From positions 21,500 through 85,499 of the forward strand of contig JAFSAR010000012.1 in the NCBI GenBank assembly GCA_017442225.1: DNA of 64,000 nucleotides. Direction: 5' to 3'. The DNA comes from Clostridia bacterium. Lineage in GTDB: Bacteria > Bacillota > Clostridia > Oscillospirales > Acutalibacteraceae. A program made the position numbers and the translations under genes. Of the stretch, positions 1 to 8,846 are shown one piece after another (position 1 is the stretch's first letter; each line of letters opens with the position of its first letter). Under the pieces are notes generated by a model that was given only the letters and a program-made list of their open reading frames with translations, did no database searches and was not told the DNA's origin.

Positions 1-158
1 TCTTCTATACGCTTATAGTAGACTTTAAGCTTTCACAAATACAGCCCGTTTGTGATATAATAATAATGGTATTGTTCTGGATTTCGGCAATTCTTTGCGT
101 CATATCAGGACTAATATACCTTAACGAGTGTAAAGACTATATAAATTCATCAAAGTAA
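1..158 (+). CDS. C-terminal part of a CDP-alcohol phosphatidyltransferase (PgsA-like)
   Basis: An open frame enters from the window edge and ends at the TAA at 156-158, giving about 51 residues. It is strongly hydrophobic (a segment running IIIMVLFWISAILCVISG) and ends YLNECKDYINSSK. This matches the last membrane helix and the ISG-x-x-Y tail usual in CDP-diacylglycerol-glycerol-3-phosphate 3-phosphatidyltransferases, which make phosphatidylglycerol phosphate in the membrane. The catalytic CDP-alcohol motif would lie upstream, outside the window, so the family call rests on the tail alone. It ends only 13 bases before cysE and may be cotranscribed with it. Confidence 0.5.
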   Translation, partial: FYTLIVDFKLSQIQPVCDIIIMVLFWISAILCVISGLIYLNECKDYINSSK

Positions 159-171
159 CCCCTTGGAGTTG

Positions 172-807
172 ATGCAATTGTTTGATTTATTAAAAGAAGA
201 TATACAGGCTATAAAAGACCGAGACCCTGCGGCAAAATCCACCTTAGAGATTTTGCTGTTGTATCCCGGTCTTAAAGCCATTAGAATGCACCGTCGCGCG
301 CACAAGCATTATCTGAAAGGTCACGCCTTCAGGGCGCGGTATATTTCACAAAAAGCGGCACGAAAAACGGGCATTGAAATACACCCCGGCGCTACCATAG
401 GCAGACGCTTGGTTATTGACCACGGTACGGGTATTGTAATAGGCGAGACCACTGAAATCGGCGATGACGTACTGATTTATCAGGGCGTAACACTCGGCGG
501 TACGGGTAAGGACGTCGGCAAACGCCACCCAACCATAGGTAACCGCGTTATGATAAGCGCAGGCTCAAAGGTTTTAGGTCCTATAACAATAGGCGATGAT
601 TCACGCGTAGCGGCAGGCGCTGTGGTACTTAAGGACGTTCCGCCCAATTCTACAGTGGTGGGCGTACCCGCGCGTGTTGTACGTCAAAACGGTAAAAAGG
701 TTGACATCAAGCCCCTTGACCAGATACACATACCCGATCCCGTACAGCTTGAAATTGACAACATAAACAAAAAACTTAAAAAGTTAGAAGAGCAAATAAA
801 GGAGTAA
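172..807 (+). CDS. cysE: Serine O-acetyltransferase
   Basis: Transfers acetyl from acetyl-CoA to L-serine, the committed step of cysteine synthesis in the cytoplasm. The protein (211 aa) has the N-terminal helical part with DPAAKSTLEILLLYPG, then a left-handed beta-helix of hexapeptide repeats (about residues 60-170) with the catalytic-site run DHGTGIVIGET and GVTLGGTG, and a C-terminal VVGVPARVV. It is short compared with the enterobacterial enzyme, as is usual in Firmicutes. The ATG at 172 is preferred; a TTG at 163 in the same frame overlaps the GGAG that probably serves as ribosome binding site. Seven bases separate it from cysS, the classic Firmicutes pairing that joins cysteine supply to its tRNA charging. 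Confidence 0.95.
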   Translation: MQLFDLLKEDIQAIKDRDPAAKSTLEILLLYPGLKAIRMHRRAHKHYLKGHAFRARYISQKAARKTGIEIHPGATIGRRLVIDHGTGIVIGETTEIGDDVLIYQGVTLGGTGKDVGKRHPTIGNRVMISAGSKVLGPITIGDDSRVAAGAVVLKDVPPNSTVVGVPARVVRQNGKKVDIKPLDQIHIPDPVQLEIDNINKKLKKLEEQIKE

Positions 808-813
808 CCCCAT

Positions 814-2193
814 ATGAAAATTTTTAACACTCTGACACGAAACAAAGATGAACTTGTGCCGATTACACCCGGCGAAGTAAAAATATATGCCTGTGGACCA
901 ACGGTTTATAACTATATTCACATAGGCAACGCGCGCCCGCTTTGTGTGTTTGATGTGTTGCGCCGATACTTAGAATGGCGCGGCTATAAGGTAACCTTTG
1001 TTCAAAACTTTACCGACATTGACGACAAGCTTATCAAAAAAGCAAACGAAGAGGGCATCACTGTGCCCGAGGTTGCCGAGCGATTTATAAAAGAATTTTG
1101 GGTAGATGCAAAAGGACTTAACGTGCGCGAAGCCACAGTACATCCCAGAGCCACAGAAAACATTGATGAAATCCAGCGTATTATCAGCGAGCTTGTTGAA
1201 AAGGGCTACGCGTATACTGCGGGCGGCGACGTGTATTTCCGTTCTAAAAAATTTGATGAATACGGCAAGCTGTCGCATCAGCCCCTTGAAGACTTAGAGG
1301 CGGGCGCGCGTATTGCTACCGATGACATAAAGGAAGACCCAATGGACTTTTGCCTTTGGAAAGGCGCAAAACCGGGCGAGCCCTATTGGGCTTCACCTTG
1401 GGGCGATGGCAGACCAGGCTGGCATATAGAGTGCTCCGCTATGGCAGAGAAATATCTTGGCAAAACAATAGATATCCATTGTGGCGGACTTGACCTTATT
1501 TTCCCTCATCACGAAAATGAAATCGCACAAAGCGAGTGCGCCAACGGTTGTGACTTTGCGCACTATTGGATGCACAACGGTTTTATAAATGTTGACAATC
1601 ACAAAATGTCAAAGTCTCTCGGCAACTTCTTTACCGTTCGTGACGTTGCCGAAAAATACGGCTATGAGCCCATTCGTTATTTGATGATTTCTTCACAGTA
1701 TCGCGGACCTATTAACTACTCAGTTGATATTATAGAGCAGGGCAAAAACGCTCTTGAGCGCTTATACACTTGTCGTAATAATATTGATTTTGCTCTGCAA
1801 TCTGCGGCAGAAGGCGGCGAAATCCCCGCGTTTATCGAGGAACGCAAGCAGGAGTTCATCACCGCTATGGACGACGATCTTAACACCGCTGACGCATTGG
1901 CGGCGGTATTCACGCTTGTTCGTGATATTAATACCGCGATTGCAAATGGCGCTGCTCGCGACACACTTAACGCGTGCGCGGCTGCTTTTGATGAACTCAC
2001 AGGTGTTTTAGGTCTTGTTTATAACCGCAAAACAGAGACGCTTGACAGCGAAATAGAAGAGCTTATCGCAAAGCGTACCGAGGCGCGCAAGGCCCGCGAC
2101 TTTAAAACCGCTGACGAAATCCGCGACAAGTTAAAGGAAATGGGTATTATTCTTGAAGATACCCCTCAGGGCGTAAAATGGACCAGAGCGTAA
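814..2193 (+). CDS. cysS: Cysteinyl-tRNA synthetase
   Basis: Class I aminoacyl-tRNA synthetase that charges tRNA-Cys. The 459-residue protein shows the HIGH-type signature as IHIGNARP near residue 35 behind the zinc-site CGPTVYN, the [10 protein letters not shown] zinc and substrate region, and KMSKSLGN near residue 268. The C-terminal anticodon-binding domain ends with a [13 protein letters not shown] segment typical of the family. The start ATG follows an AAAGGAG site close to the end of cysE. The last 16 bases overlap the start of trmN6, so the two are translationally linked. In many Firmicutes mrnC follows cysS; here it does not and sits at 62.1 kb instead. Confidence 0.97.
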   Translation: MKIFNTLTRNKDELVPITPGEVKIYACGPTVYNYIHIGNARPLCVFDVLRRYLEWRGYKVTFVQNFTDIDDKLIKKANEEGITVPEVAERFIKEFWVDAKGLNVREATVHPRATENIDEIQRIISELVEKGYAYTAGGDVYFRSKKFDEYGKLSHQPLEDLEAGARIATDDIKEDPMDFCLWKGAKPGEPYWASPWGDGRPGWHIECSAMAEKYLGKTIDIHCGGLDLIFPHHENEIAQSECANGCDFAHYWMHNGFINVDNHKMSKSLGNFFTVRDVAEKYGYEPIRYLMISSQYRGPINYSVDIIEQGKNALERLYTCRNNIDFALQSAAEGGEIPAFIEERKQEFITAMDDDLNTADALAAVFTLVRDINTAIANGAARDTLNACAAAFDELTGVLGLVYNRKTETLDSEIEELIAKRTEARKARDFKTADEIRDKLKEMGIILEDTPQGVKWTRA

Positions 2194-2915
2194 TTAAAAA
2201 AGAGCCGATAGGCGAGGGGAAATATATTTACGTATCACCCCACCATACCTTTGGCACCGACGCTGTGTTACTGAGTCATTTTGCAAGGCCTAGAAAAAAC
2301 GACAAAGCGGTCGACTTGGGAACAGGCTGCGGAATAATCGCGTTTTTAATGCTGCGTGACGGAAAGTGTCAGTCGTCTTACGGCGTCGATATATCGGGCG
2401 AGGCGATAGAACTTGCAAAAAAGACAAAGGAAGAGTATAATTTTAACAGTTTTACCCCCGTATTATCCGATTTAAAGGATTTAAAGGGAAAAGTACCGTT
2501 CGGCTCAAATACTCTCGTTACCTGCAATCCGCCTTACAAGGCGCCGCAAGCAGGACTTAAAAACCCCGATAGCGTCAAAAGCGTTGCGCGTCACGAGGTC
2601 GAGTGCACGCTCGAGGATATTATCGCCGTGGGAGCCAAGCTTTTGCAGACGGGCGGCAGATTTTGTATGTGTCAGCGTCCCGAGCGGCTTGCCGAGATGA
2701 TGTCGCTTATGCGTAAGTACAAGGTAGAGCCAAAAAGATTGCGCCTTGTGTGTAAATGTGTAGGTGCTTCACCGTGGCTTGTGCTTGTTGAGGGCAGACG
2801 CTGCGGCAATACGGCTCTTAGTATTGAGCCAACGCTTTACGTAGAGGACGGAAACGGCAATTTTTCAGATGAAATGATACAAATTTACGGAAGTTATAAG
2901 GAAGCATATCTATAA
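2178..2915 (+). CDS. trmN6: tRNA1(Val) (adenine(37)-N6)-methyltransferase family protein
   Basis: SAM-dependent N6-adenine methyltransferase of the TrmN6/YfiC (B. subtilis YabB) group; the known E. coli member modifies A37 of tRNA-Val. The 245-residue protein has the SAM-binding motif VDLGTGCGIIAF near residue 40 and the catalytic NPPY within TCNPPYKAP near residue 115. The start ATG lies inside the last codons of cysS and the stop shares a base with the rsmI start (ATGA-type coupling), so cysS-trmN6-rsmI looks like one transcript. YabB followed by RsmI is a conserved Firmicutes order, which supports the assignment. The exact tRNA substrate is inferred from the family. Confidence 0.88.
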   Translation: MDQSVIKKEPIGEGKYIYVSPHHTFGTDAVLLSHFARPRKNDKAVDLGTGCGIIAFLMLRDGKCQSSYGVDISGEAIELAKKTKEEYNFNSFTPVLSDLKDLKGKVPFGSNTLVTCNPPYKAPQAGLKNPDSVKSVARHEVECTLEDIIAVGAKLLQTGGRFCMCQRPERLAEMMSLMRKYKVEPKRLRLVCKCVGASPWLVLVEGRRCGNTALSIEPTLYVEDGNGNFSDEMIQIYGSYKEAYL

Positions 2916-3736
2916 TGAGTGGAAAACTTTATATAGTCGGCACACCCATAGGCAATCTTGAGGATTTTTCGCCCCGTGGCAGAAGAATTTTAAGTGAGGT
3001 AGATTTTATTGCCGCCGAGGATACCCGCGTTACAGTAAAGCTGCTTAATCACCTTGGAATTTCCAAGCCTATGGTAGCATACTTTGAACATAATAAAAAA
3101 GAGCGTGGCAACGTTGTAATCGACCGATTGCTCGCAGGTGAGACATGCGCGCTTGTTACCGATGCAGGTATGCCCGCGATATCGGACCCTGGCGAAGATT
3201 TAATACGCGAGTGTCACGAAAACGGCGTTGCGGTAGAATCAGTGCCGGGTCCTACGGCGTTTGCAACGGCAATGGCTTTGTCAGGAATGCCAAGCGGCAG
3301 ATTTTGCTTTGAAGGCTTTTTGTCGGTTAACAAGCCGTCGAGAATCAAGCATTTAGAAGAGATAAAAAACGAGCGCCGTACGCTTATTTTTTACGAGGCG
3401 CCGCACAAGATGACAAAAACGCTTGCCGATATGTACGACACCTTTGGCGACCGTAAAATCGCAATAGTCCGCGAGATTACAAAAATACACGAAACGGTAA
3501 TGCGGACAAGCTTTAGCGAAGCGATAGAATTTTATAAACAAAATGAACCTCGCGGCGAATACGTGCTGATTATAGAGGGCGCGAAAGAGGAAAGTGTAAG
3601 TTATACTTTAGCCGATGCGGTAAAGCTTGCTAAAAGGTTTATTGACGAGGGACAACCCGCTTCTGCTGCGGCAAAGGAAGCGGCAAAAGTGACAGGAATT
3701 AAAAAAAGTGATATATATAAGCAGATGCTTATGTAA
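2915..3736 (+). CDS. rsmI: 16S rRNA (cytidine(1402)-2'-O)-methyltransferase
   Basis: Methylates the ribose of C1402 in the decoding centre of 16S rRNA. The 273 residues begin with the family signature GTPIGNLEDFSPR and continue with AAEDTR, the SAM-loop region VTDAGMPAISDPG, the VPGPTAFATAMALSG segment, and FYEAPHK. Length is normal. The C-terminal 45 residues are an AAKEAAKVTGIKKSDIY helical tail seen in many members. The start overlaps the stop of trmN6 by one base. Fifteen bases separate it from the downstream LCP gene, so read-through into that gene is possible. Confidence 0.95.
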   Translation: MSGKLYIVGTPIGNLEDFSPRGRRILSEVDFIAAEDTRVTVKLLNHLGISKPMVAYFEHNKKERGNVVIDRLLAGETCALVTDAGMPAISDPGEDLIRECHENGVAVESVPGPTAFATAMALSGMPSGRFCFEGFLSVNKPSRIKHLEEIKNERRTLIFYEAPHKMTKTLADMYDTFGDRKIAIVREITKIHETVMRTSFSEAIEFYKQNEPRGEYVLIIEGAKEESVSYTLADAVKLAKRFIDEGQPASAAAKEAAKVTGIKKSDIYKQMLM

Positions 3737-3751
3737 AAATGGTGGTGCAAT

Positions 3752-5359
3752 ATGAGCGAAAAAAACAATTTTGGCATCAATTTTGACGATAAGTATGAGG
3801 AAATTATTGCCGCAATGCAAAAAAAACAAGAGGAAGAATATGAGGACATAGTTTCCGATTCAAGTCTTAGCGGCGGAAAACATATATATGAGGATATCAG
3901 TTCAAGCTCTAAGAAAAAGGGCTTTAAGGCTTGGTGGCGCCATCTGACGCGCGGCAAAAAAGCGGCGCTTATCAGCGCTACGAGTGTTGTTCTGATAATC
4001 GCAATATTGCTTGGCTGGTTTTTTAGCTATTTTAAATATAATTATAATTCTATAACTACCGACCCCGACGAGCTCGGCTTTACCAACGTTAAGGAAAAAG
4101 GCGTTATAAACGTTGCGCTTTTTGGTGTTGACTCGCGCGACGAAACGGTGTTTAAGGGCAATACCGATAGTATTATGATTTTAAGTCTTAATACAAATAC
4201 AAAAAAGGTAAAAATCTTTTCTGTTATGCGTGATACCCTTGTGCCTATGGAGTATCAGGGCGATAGTTATTTCGGCAAGATAAACTCTGCTTATGCAAAA
4301 GGCCCTGAGCACGCTATAAAAACCATAAATCAGGCATTTGATTTGGATATATCCGAGTATGCCACCGTTAATTTTTACGGTATGACCGATATCATTGATG
4401 CGGTTGGCGGCATCACAGCCACAATTACACAGGACGAGCTTACCTGGAAGGGCAACGACCATCCCAATCTTAACAACTGTATGGACGAAATTTGCAAAGA
4501 GATGGGACTTAACGCCAAGGATTATTACATTCATACTTCAGGCGAGCAGACTCTCAACGGCGTTCAGGCTGTGGCTTATGCTCGTGTACGTCACTGCACT
4601 ACCGTATGGGGTACGCGTGACGATTTTGGTAGAACCGACCGTCAGCGCCACGTTATGCAGGAATTGTTTAATAAAGCAATCACAATGAAAAAGACACAGT
4701 ACGTATCGCTTGCAAAGGCGCTGATTCCCTGCAGTGAAACGTCACTTTCTTATGCCGATATAGTAGGTCTTGCTACCAATATACTGCTCAGCTCTCCCAC
4801 CTTTGAGCAATACCGTCTGCCGCCGTCAGAGTATCAGAGCGAATTTTTGATGACAAGTCCGTCGGGCTATGGCTCAGTAATTTACTATGACCTTGATTAC
4901 GCGGCAAAAATGATAAACGCTATAATATACGACGACGTAACTATGGAGCAGTATATAGAGTTAAATCCGATTGAGAGAAATAATTGGTATTATGAAATGA
5001 CTGGATCGAGCGGCAGAAGACCGTCAAACAATACAACCTCATCACAGCAAACGACAACCTCAAGCGAGCCTGAGGAATCAAAACCCTCAGATGAGCCCGA
5101 AGAATTAAAGCCTTCGAGCGAGCCCGAGGAATCAAAGCCCTCAAGCGAGCCTGAGGAATCTAAACCTTCAAGCGAACCTGAAGAATCAAAGCCTTCGAGC
5201 GAGCCCGAGGAATCAAAACCCTCAGACGAGCCTGAGGAATCTAAACCTTCAAGCGAGCCTGAAGAATCAAAGCCTTCGAGCGAGCCTGAGGAATCAAAAC
5301 CCTCAAGCGAGCCTGAGAAAACCGAGGATACGTCAAGCGACGCAACCGTTACGCCGTAG
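3752..5359 (+). CDS. LytR-CpsA-Psr (LCP) family cell-wall polymer ligase with repeat tail
   Basis: LCP proteins attach undecaprenyl-phosphate-linked polymers (teichoic acid, capsule) to peptidoglycan on the outer face of the membrane. Residues 1-70 form a charged cytosolic head, 71-93 a membrane helix, and about 120-360 the LCP domain, including FGVDSRD, the SVMRDTLV and NSAYAKG segments and the arginine-rich RTDRQRHVMQELF motif that contacts the pyrophosphate lipid. The last 100 residues are a low-complexity spacer of nine 9-residue repeats with consensus EPEESKPSS, probably passing through or along the wall. The start has a GGTGG site 5 bases upstream. The polymer attached here is unknown; the lic and polysaccharide genes downstream are possible partners. 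Confidence 0.92.
   Translation: MSEKNNFGINFDDKYEEIIAAMQKKQEEEYEDIVSDSSLSGGKHIYEDISSSSKKKGFKAWWRHLTRGKKAALISATSVVLIIAILLGWFFSYFKYNYNSITTDPDELGFTNVKEKGVINVALFGVDSRDETVFKGNTDSIMILSLNTNTKKVKIFSVMRDTLVPMEYQGDSYFGKINSAYAKGPEHAIKTINQAFDLDISEYATVNFYGMTDIIDAVGGITATITQDELTWKGNDHPNLNNCMDEICKEMGLNAKDYYIHTSGEQTLNGVQAVAYARVRHCTTVWGTRDDFGRTDRQRHVMQELFNKAITMKKTQYVSLAKALIPCSETSLSYADIVGLATNILLSSPTFEQYRLPPSEYQSEFLMTSPSGYGSVIYYDLDYAAKMINAIIYDDVTMEQYIELNPIERNNWYYEMTGSSGRRPSNNTTSSQQTTTSSEPEESKPSDEPEELKPSSEPEESKPSSEPEESKPSSEPEESKPSSEPEESKPSDEPEESKPSSEPEESKPSSEPEESKPSSEPEKTEDTSSDATVTP
5066..5308 (+). repeat. 27-bp coding minisatellite in the LCP gene
   Basis: Nine in-frame copies of a 27-bp unit encode the 9-residue repeat EPEESKPSS. 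Two copies end in SD instead of SS and one has L for the second S. Codon choice varies between copies (gagcct, gagccc, gaacct), so this is not a fresh perfect duplication, but adjacent copies are similar enough to recombine. Confidence 0.95.
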
Positions 5360-5368
5360 GTGTCGACT

Positions 5369-5554
5369 ATGGAAAACAAGAGTACAAACTGTGAAACTTG
5401 CGCAAATTATATATACGACGCAGAGTATGACGAGTATTTTTGTGACTGCCGTCTTGATGAGGATGAAATGGCGCGGTTTTTAACCTCGCAGACCTTTAAC
5501 TGTCCGTATTATAATTTTTATGACGAGTATAAAATAGTACAAAAACAAAACTGA
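5369..5554 (+). CDS. Small cysteine-rich protein, DUF6472-type
   Basis: A 61-residue acidic protein with four conserved-looking cysteines in CETCANYIYD, FCDC and NCPYYNFYDEYKIVRK-like context, plus LDEDEMARFL. The pattern matches a small uncharacterised clostridial family that I recall as DUF6472; function is not known, though a metal-binding knuckle formed by the cysteines is plausible. The ATG at 5369 is preferred over the in-frame GTG at 5360, although neither has a strong ribosome binding site, suggesting coupling to the LCP gene that ends at 5359. plsC follows after 9 bases. Confidence 0.75.
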   Translation: MENKSTNCETCANYIYDAEYDEYFCDCRLDEDEMARFLTSQTFNCPYYNFYDEYKIVQKQN

Positions 5555-5563
5555 GGGATAAAA

Positions 5564-6385
5564 ATGATATTTAAAATCTACGCTCTCATAGCAGCGGTTA
5601 TAACGTTGCTGTTAGATATTCCATTTGATATTTTCGGGGCTTCGTACTCTTGGTGGTTGGTGCCCGTAATACTCTTGGGCATGTTTGTTGCGCTTATAGT
5701 TTTACACTTGGCTATATTTGCTTTAAGTATAGCTACAGTTAATTTAAATAAGCCGCCGCGTGACAGCAATTTCTTTCGTTTGCTTGTAAAAGGCTTTTTG
5801 CAGATGGCGCTATCGTTACTAAGGGTAAAGGTATATATGACGGGGCTTGAAAAGATACCTGCAGACGAGCCTTTTTTGCTTGTGTGTAACCATATTCACG
5901 ATCTTGACCCCGCTATAATTTATTATGCAGTTCCCGATTCGCGTCTTGCTTTCATAGCCAAAAAAGAGGTACGTGACTTGTTCCCGTTTATATATAAAGC
6001 GCTACATAAACTAAGCGGACTACCAATCGATCGTGAAAACAATCGCGAAGCGGCAAAGACTATAATAAATGCCACTAAACTCTTAAAAGAAAAGACAAAT
6101 TCAGTAGCGGTTTTCCCCGAAGGCTATGTAAGTCTAAGCGGAGAGCTTTTACCTATGCGTAACGGTGCGTTTAAGATTGCTACCAAAGCGCAGTGCAAAA
6201 TTGTGGTCTGCACACTCCGGGGTACTAAGGAAATCCCTAAAAATCTACTGCGTCGTAAGACCGATATTTATTTTGATGTTTTAGAGGTTATTGATACCGC
6301 AGGCATCACCCAAACCGCCGAAATAGGCGAGCAGGTGTATACTTTGATGGAAGAATTGCTTAAAAAACACAAAAACAACAAATAG
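5564..6385 (+). CDS. plsC: 1-acyl-sn-glycerol-3-phosphate acyltransferase family protein
   Basis: Membrane-bound acyltransferase that makes phosphatidic acid or a related lipid. The 273-residue protein begins with two membrane helices (about 1-25 and 30-58), then the PlsC domain with the H-x4-D catalytic motif as NHIHDLDP near residue 110 and the glycerophosphate-binding FPEGYVS near residue 185. The start has a GAGGG site. It follows the small DUF6472-type gene closely and is followed by a new strong promoter at 6387, so it probably ends the upstream transcript. The acyl acceptor is inferred from the family only. Confidence 0.9.
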   Translation: MIFKIYALIAAVITLLLDIPFDIFGASYSWWLVPVILLGMFVALIVLHLAIFALSIATVNLNKPPRDSNFFRLLVKGFLQMALSLLRVKVYMTGLEKIPADEPFLLVCNHIHDLDPAIIYYAVPDSRLAFIAKKEVRDLFPFIYKALHKLSGLPIDRENNREAAKTIINATKLLKEKTNSVAVFPEGYVSLSGELLPMRNGAFKIATKAQCKIVVCTLRGTKEIPKNLLRRKTDIYFDVLEVIDTAGITQTAEIGEQVYTLMEELLKKHKNNK

Positions 6386-6386
6386 A

Positions 6387-6415
6387 TTGACAAAAAGCGA
6401 TATGTGTTATATAAT
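6387..6415 (+). promoter_or_regulatory. Sigma-A promoter of the lic operon
   Basis: TTGACA at 6387-6392 and TATAAT at 6410-6415 with a 17-bp spacer, a consensus housekeeping promoter starting two bases after the plsC stop. It leaves an untranslated leader of about 155 bases before licC. Confidence 0.85.
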
Positions 6416-6454
6416 CCCATTAGTTTAATATTTAGGCATTTGTTTTAATTTCTT

Positions 6455-6512
6455 AGCGAAGCATACTTTTTTGAACAAAAATAGTATGCTCCGCATTTCT
6501 CGCTCATTTTTT
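6455..6512 (+). promoter_or_regulatory. Leader hairpin with U-run, possible attenuator before licC
   Basis: AGCATACT at 6460-6467 pairs with AGTATGCT at 6483-6490, with further A/T pairing inside. An outer AGCGA (6455-6459) can pair with TCGCT (6500-6504), followed by six T at 6507-6512. Lying between the promoter and the licC start, this looks like an intrinsic terminator in a leader, so expression could be set by read-through. No known riboswitch class is recognised. Confidence 0.45.
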
Positions 6513-6576
6513 AATAAGGGCGTGTTCAAGGGGATTTAAGACAAAAAATAAAAATGAACAAACAGGAGTGTTAAAG

Positions 6577-7461
6577 ATGAAACTGACAAGAAAACAATTT
6601 GACATTTTATCTGCTGTTATAGAATCGCCCAAAGCGGCGCAACGCAAATTGCAGGAAATTACAGGCTATTCTTTAGGAACAATCAATAAAGTAATGAAAG
6701 AGCTTTCAGAATTAGGCTATGTAAGCGAAGGCGTTATTACCGACAGCGGATACGAGACGCTTGAACCCTACAGGGTAAAAAGAGCGGTGTTTATTGCCGC
6801 AGGCTTTGGTTCGCGCTTAGTTCCAATTACTTTGAATACTCCTAAACCTTTAGTCAGAGTGAACGGAATAAGAATGATTGATACCTTGCTTGATGCTGTG
6901 GTTGCAGCAGGTATTGAAGAAATATATCTTGTGCGTGGTTATTTGGGAGAGCAGTTTGACCAATTGCTTTACAAGTATCCCAACATTAAATTTATCGAAA
7001 ACCCCTTTTACAACGAAGCAAACAATATTTCCTCGGCATATCTTGCGCGTCATCTTATGCAAAACGCATATGTGTTAGAGGCGGATTTGGTGCTTTCAAA
7101 CCCTGAATTGATTCGAAAGTATCAATACACTTCCAATTATTTGGGTGTGCCGACCGACTACACAGATGATTGGTGTTTTGAAACAAAGAACAAGAAAATT
7201 ACCAAGGTGAAAATAGGCGGAAACGACTGTCATCATATGTTTGGTATCTCTTATTGGACTGAAGAAGCGGGCGCAAAGCTTTACGATGATATTAAAAAGG
7301 TATATGAAATGCCGGGCGGCAAAGAGCGTTATTGGGATCAGGTTCCGCTTGAGTATTGTCTGGATAATCATACTGTTGAAGTGCGTGAATGCACCTTTGA
7401 CGATATCGTTGAAATTGATAGCTTTGCAGACTTAAAGCGCTTAGATCCAACTTATAGATGA
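6577..7461 (+). CDS. licC: Phosphocholine cytidylyltransferase (LicC-type) with N-terminal winged helix
   Basis: Expected to make CDP-choline from CTP and phosphocholine for decoration of surface glycans. The 294-residue protein has an N-terminal helix-turn-helix of about 60 residues (ESPKAAQRKLQEITGYS, then VMKELSELGYVSE) joined to a nucleotidyltransferase domain with AAGFGSRLVPIT, NTPKPLVRVNG and the acidic EADLVLSN metal site. The HTH-cytidylyltransferase architecture occurs in clostridial lic loci, often with a C-terminal choline kinase domain; that kinase is absent here. The ATG at 6577 sits 8 bases from AGGAG and is chosen over an in-frame GTG at 6568. An OPA transporter and licD neighbour it, supporting the choline assignment; another small sugar or polyol phosphate is possible. 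Confidence 0.8.
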   Translation: MKLTRKQFDILSAVIESPKAAQRKLQEITGYSLGTINKVMKELSELGYVSEGVITDSGYETLEPYRVKRAVFIAAGFGSRLVPITLNTPKPLVRVNGIRMIDTLLDAVVAAGIEEIYLVRGYLGEQFDQLLYKYPNIKFIENPFYNEANNISSAYLARHLMQNAYVLEADLVLSNPELIRKYQYTSNYLGVPTDYTDDWCFETKNKKITKVKIGGNDCHHMFGISYWTEEAGAKLYDDIKKVYEMPGGKERYWDQVPLEYCLDNHTVEVRECTFDDIVEIDSFADLKRLDPTYR

Positions 7462-7479
7462 TTGTGATGGAGATATGAT

Positions 7480-8778
7480 ATGAAAAATTTAAAATACGGA
7501 TACACTGCTGCTGAATATAAAAAATTCAAGTTTAATTCTTGGTTATATTTGTTGCTGTTTTCACTTTTGTACTGTACTCATTATTGTACACGTTTAAATT
7601 TAGGAAACGCACAGGTTTATATGACGGAGTTTTCTTCAGAACAAATCGGCATTATTACAAGTACTTTGTTCTGGTGTTACGGTATCGGGCATCTTATTAA
7701 CGGAAGGCTGGGCGAAATCGTCGGCGTTCGTAAGTTTATAATTTTGTCAGTGCTTCTTTCTATAGCGGCAAATATTGTTATGGGATTTCAAAGTTCAATA
7801 CTTGTTATGGCGATAGTTTGGGGAATTAACGGTTTTTGTCAATCGATGGCTTGGTCGCCTGGTGTTTCGTCGCTCACAGCATGGTGGCCCGGAAACAAAC
7901 GCGGTTTTGCTACAGGCTTTGCAAATGCTTTTTCGGGATTTGGTGAAGTAGCGGCGAAGCTGATGGTTGTGCTTGGATTTACATTATTCCCAACGCTTGG
8001 TTGGCGTTCTGCATTTTTTGTACCGGCGGCGCTTCCGTTGATTATGCTTGTCATATACATAATCTTTGCAAAAGCGGGGCCAAAATCTATAGGGCTTAAA
8101 GATTATGAAGAGATAGATGAACAAAAAGTACAAAAAGAAAACGAAATGACTGCCATTGTCAAAGAAAAAGGCGCACTTTATCCGTACTATCATTTGCTTA
8201 AGAATAAGATTTTTCTTGTTTGGGTTTTTGTTGTATTTGCATCAGGCCTTGCAAGATACGGACTCGCGACGTGGATACCAAAATATTTAAACGAAAAAGG
8301 TCTTGGTGATAGCAGCAGTATACTTACATCTATCGTGTTGCCAATAGGTATGGGCATAGGAACATTGATTATTCCAACCCTTACAGATAAGTTTTGTCCT
8401 AATAACAGACTTCTTTCGGGAGTTGTGAGTGGATTGGGAGCGACAGCCTGTATCATAGGATTTATGTTCTTGAAACCTGAAGGAATTCAGTTAATTGCTA
8501 TGATGGTTCTTCTTTTCTTTGCGGGATTCTTCATCTATGCAATAAACGGCGTAGTGTGGACATTTGCGGCTGACGTCGGTGGACGTGTTTTTGCAAGCAC
8601 GGCGGCAGGCATTCTTGATTTTGCCGCATATATGGGCGCGGCAATTCAGGCAGCGTTATTTGGATTTATACTTGGCAACGGAAATTGGAACGTGCTGTTT
8701 ATTTCGGTGGCGGCATTCTGTTTTATGATAGCGGTTGTCAGCTTTATTGCATCTGGATACAATAGAAAAACAATATGA
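7480..8778 (+). CDS. MFS transporter of the organophosphate:phosphate antiporter (OPA) type
   Basis: Twelve-helix inner-membrane transporter of 432 residues. The N-terminal Y-C-T-R-L-N-L segment, WCYGIGHLINGRLGE and the AWSPGVSSLTAWWPGNKRGFATG stretch are typical of the GlpT/UhpT (OPA) branch, which exchanges organic phosphates for inorganic phosphate. It lies 18 bases after licC, in the same operon. In this setting import of phosphocholine or glycerophosphocholine would supply licC without a choline kinase; this is inference, and glycerol-3-phosphate or hexose phosphate remain alternatives. A strong hairpin terminator follows within 10 bases. Confidence 0.85.
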   Translation: MKNLKYGYTAAEYKKFKFNSWLYLLLFSLLYCTHYCTRLNLGNAQVYMTEFSSEQIGIITSTLFWCYGIGHLINGRLGEIVGVRKFIILSVLLSIAANIVMGFQSSILVMAIVWGINGFCQSMAWSPGVSSLTAWWPGNKRGFATGFANAFSGFGEVAAKLMVVLGFTLFPTLGWRSAFFVPAALPLIMLVIYIIFAKAGPKSIGLKDYEEIDEQKVQKENEMTAIVKEKGALYPYYHLLKNKIFLVWVFVVFASGLARYGLATWIPKYLNEKGLGDSSSILTSIVLPIGMGIGTLIIPTLTDKFCPNNRLLSGVVSGLGATACIIGFMFLKPEGIQLIAMMVLLFFAGFFIYAINGVVWTFAADVGGRVFASTAAGILDFAAYMGAAIQAALFGFILGNGNWNVLFISVAAFCFMIAVVSFIASGYNRKTI

Positions 8779-8784
8779 TATAAT

Positions 8785-8816
8785 AAAAAGCTTCCTTATG
8801 GCTAAGGAAGCTTTTT
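8785..8816. terminator. Bidirectional intrinsic terminator between the OPA gene and licD
   Basis: AAAAAGCTTCCTTA at 8785-8798, a 4-base loop, and the complementary TAAGGAAGCTTTTT at 8803-8816. Flanking A and T runs allow termination of both the convergent OPA and licD transcripts. Confidence 0.92.
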
Positions 8817-8846
8817 ATTGTTGGAATGTGTTTATAAGTGAAAAAT

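Noticed and set aside
970..1278. Antisense frames inside cysS and many other genes
   Set aside because: They are shadows of strongly coding frames and lack ribosome binding sites or recognisable domains.
4990..5379. Long minus-strand frame across the LCP repeat
   Set aside because: It exists only because the 27-bp repeat lacks stops in that frame; composition mirrors the plus-strand repeat and there is no ribosome binding site.
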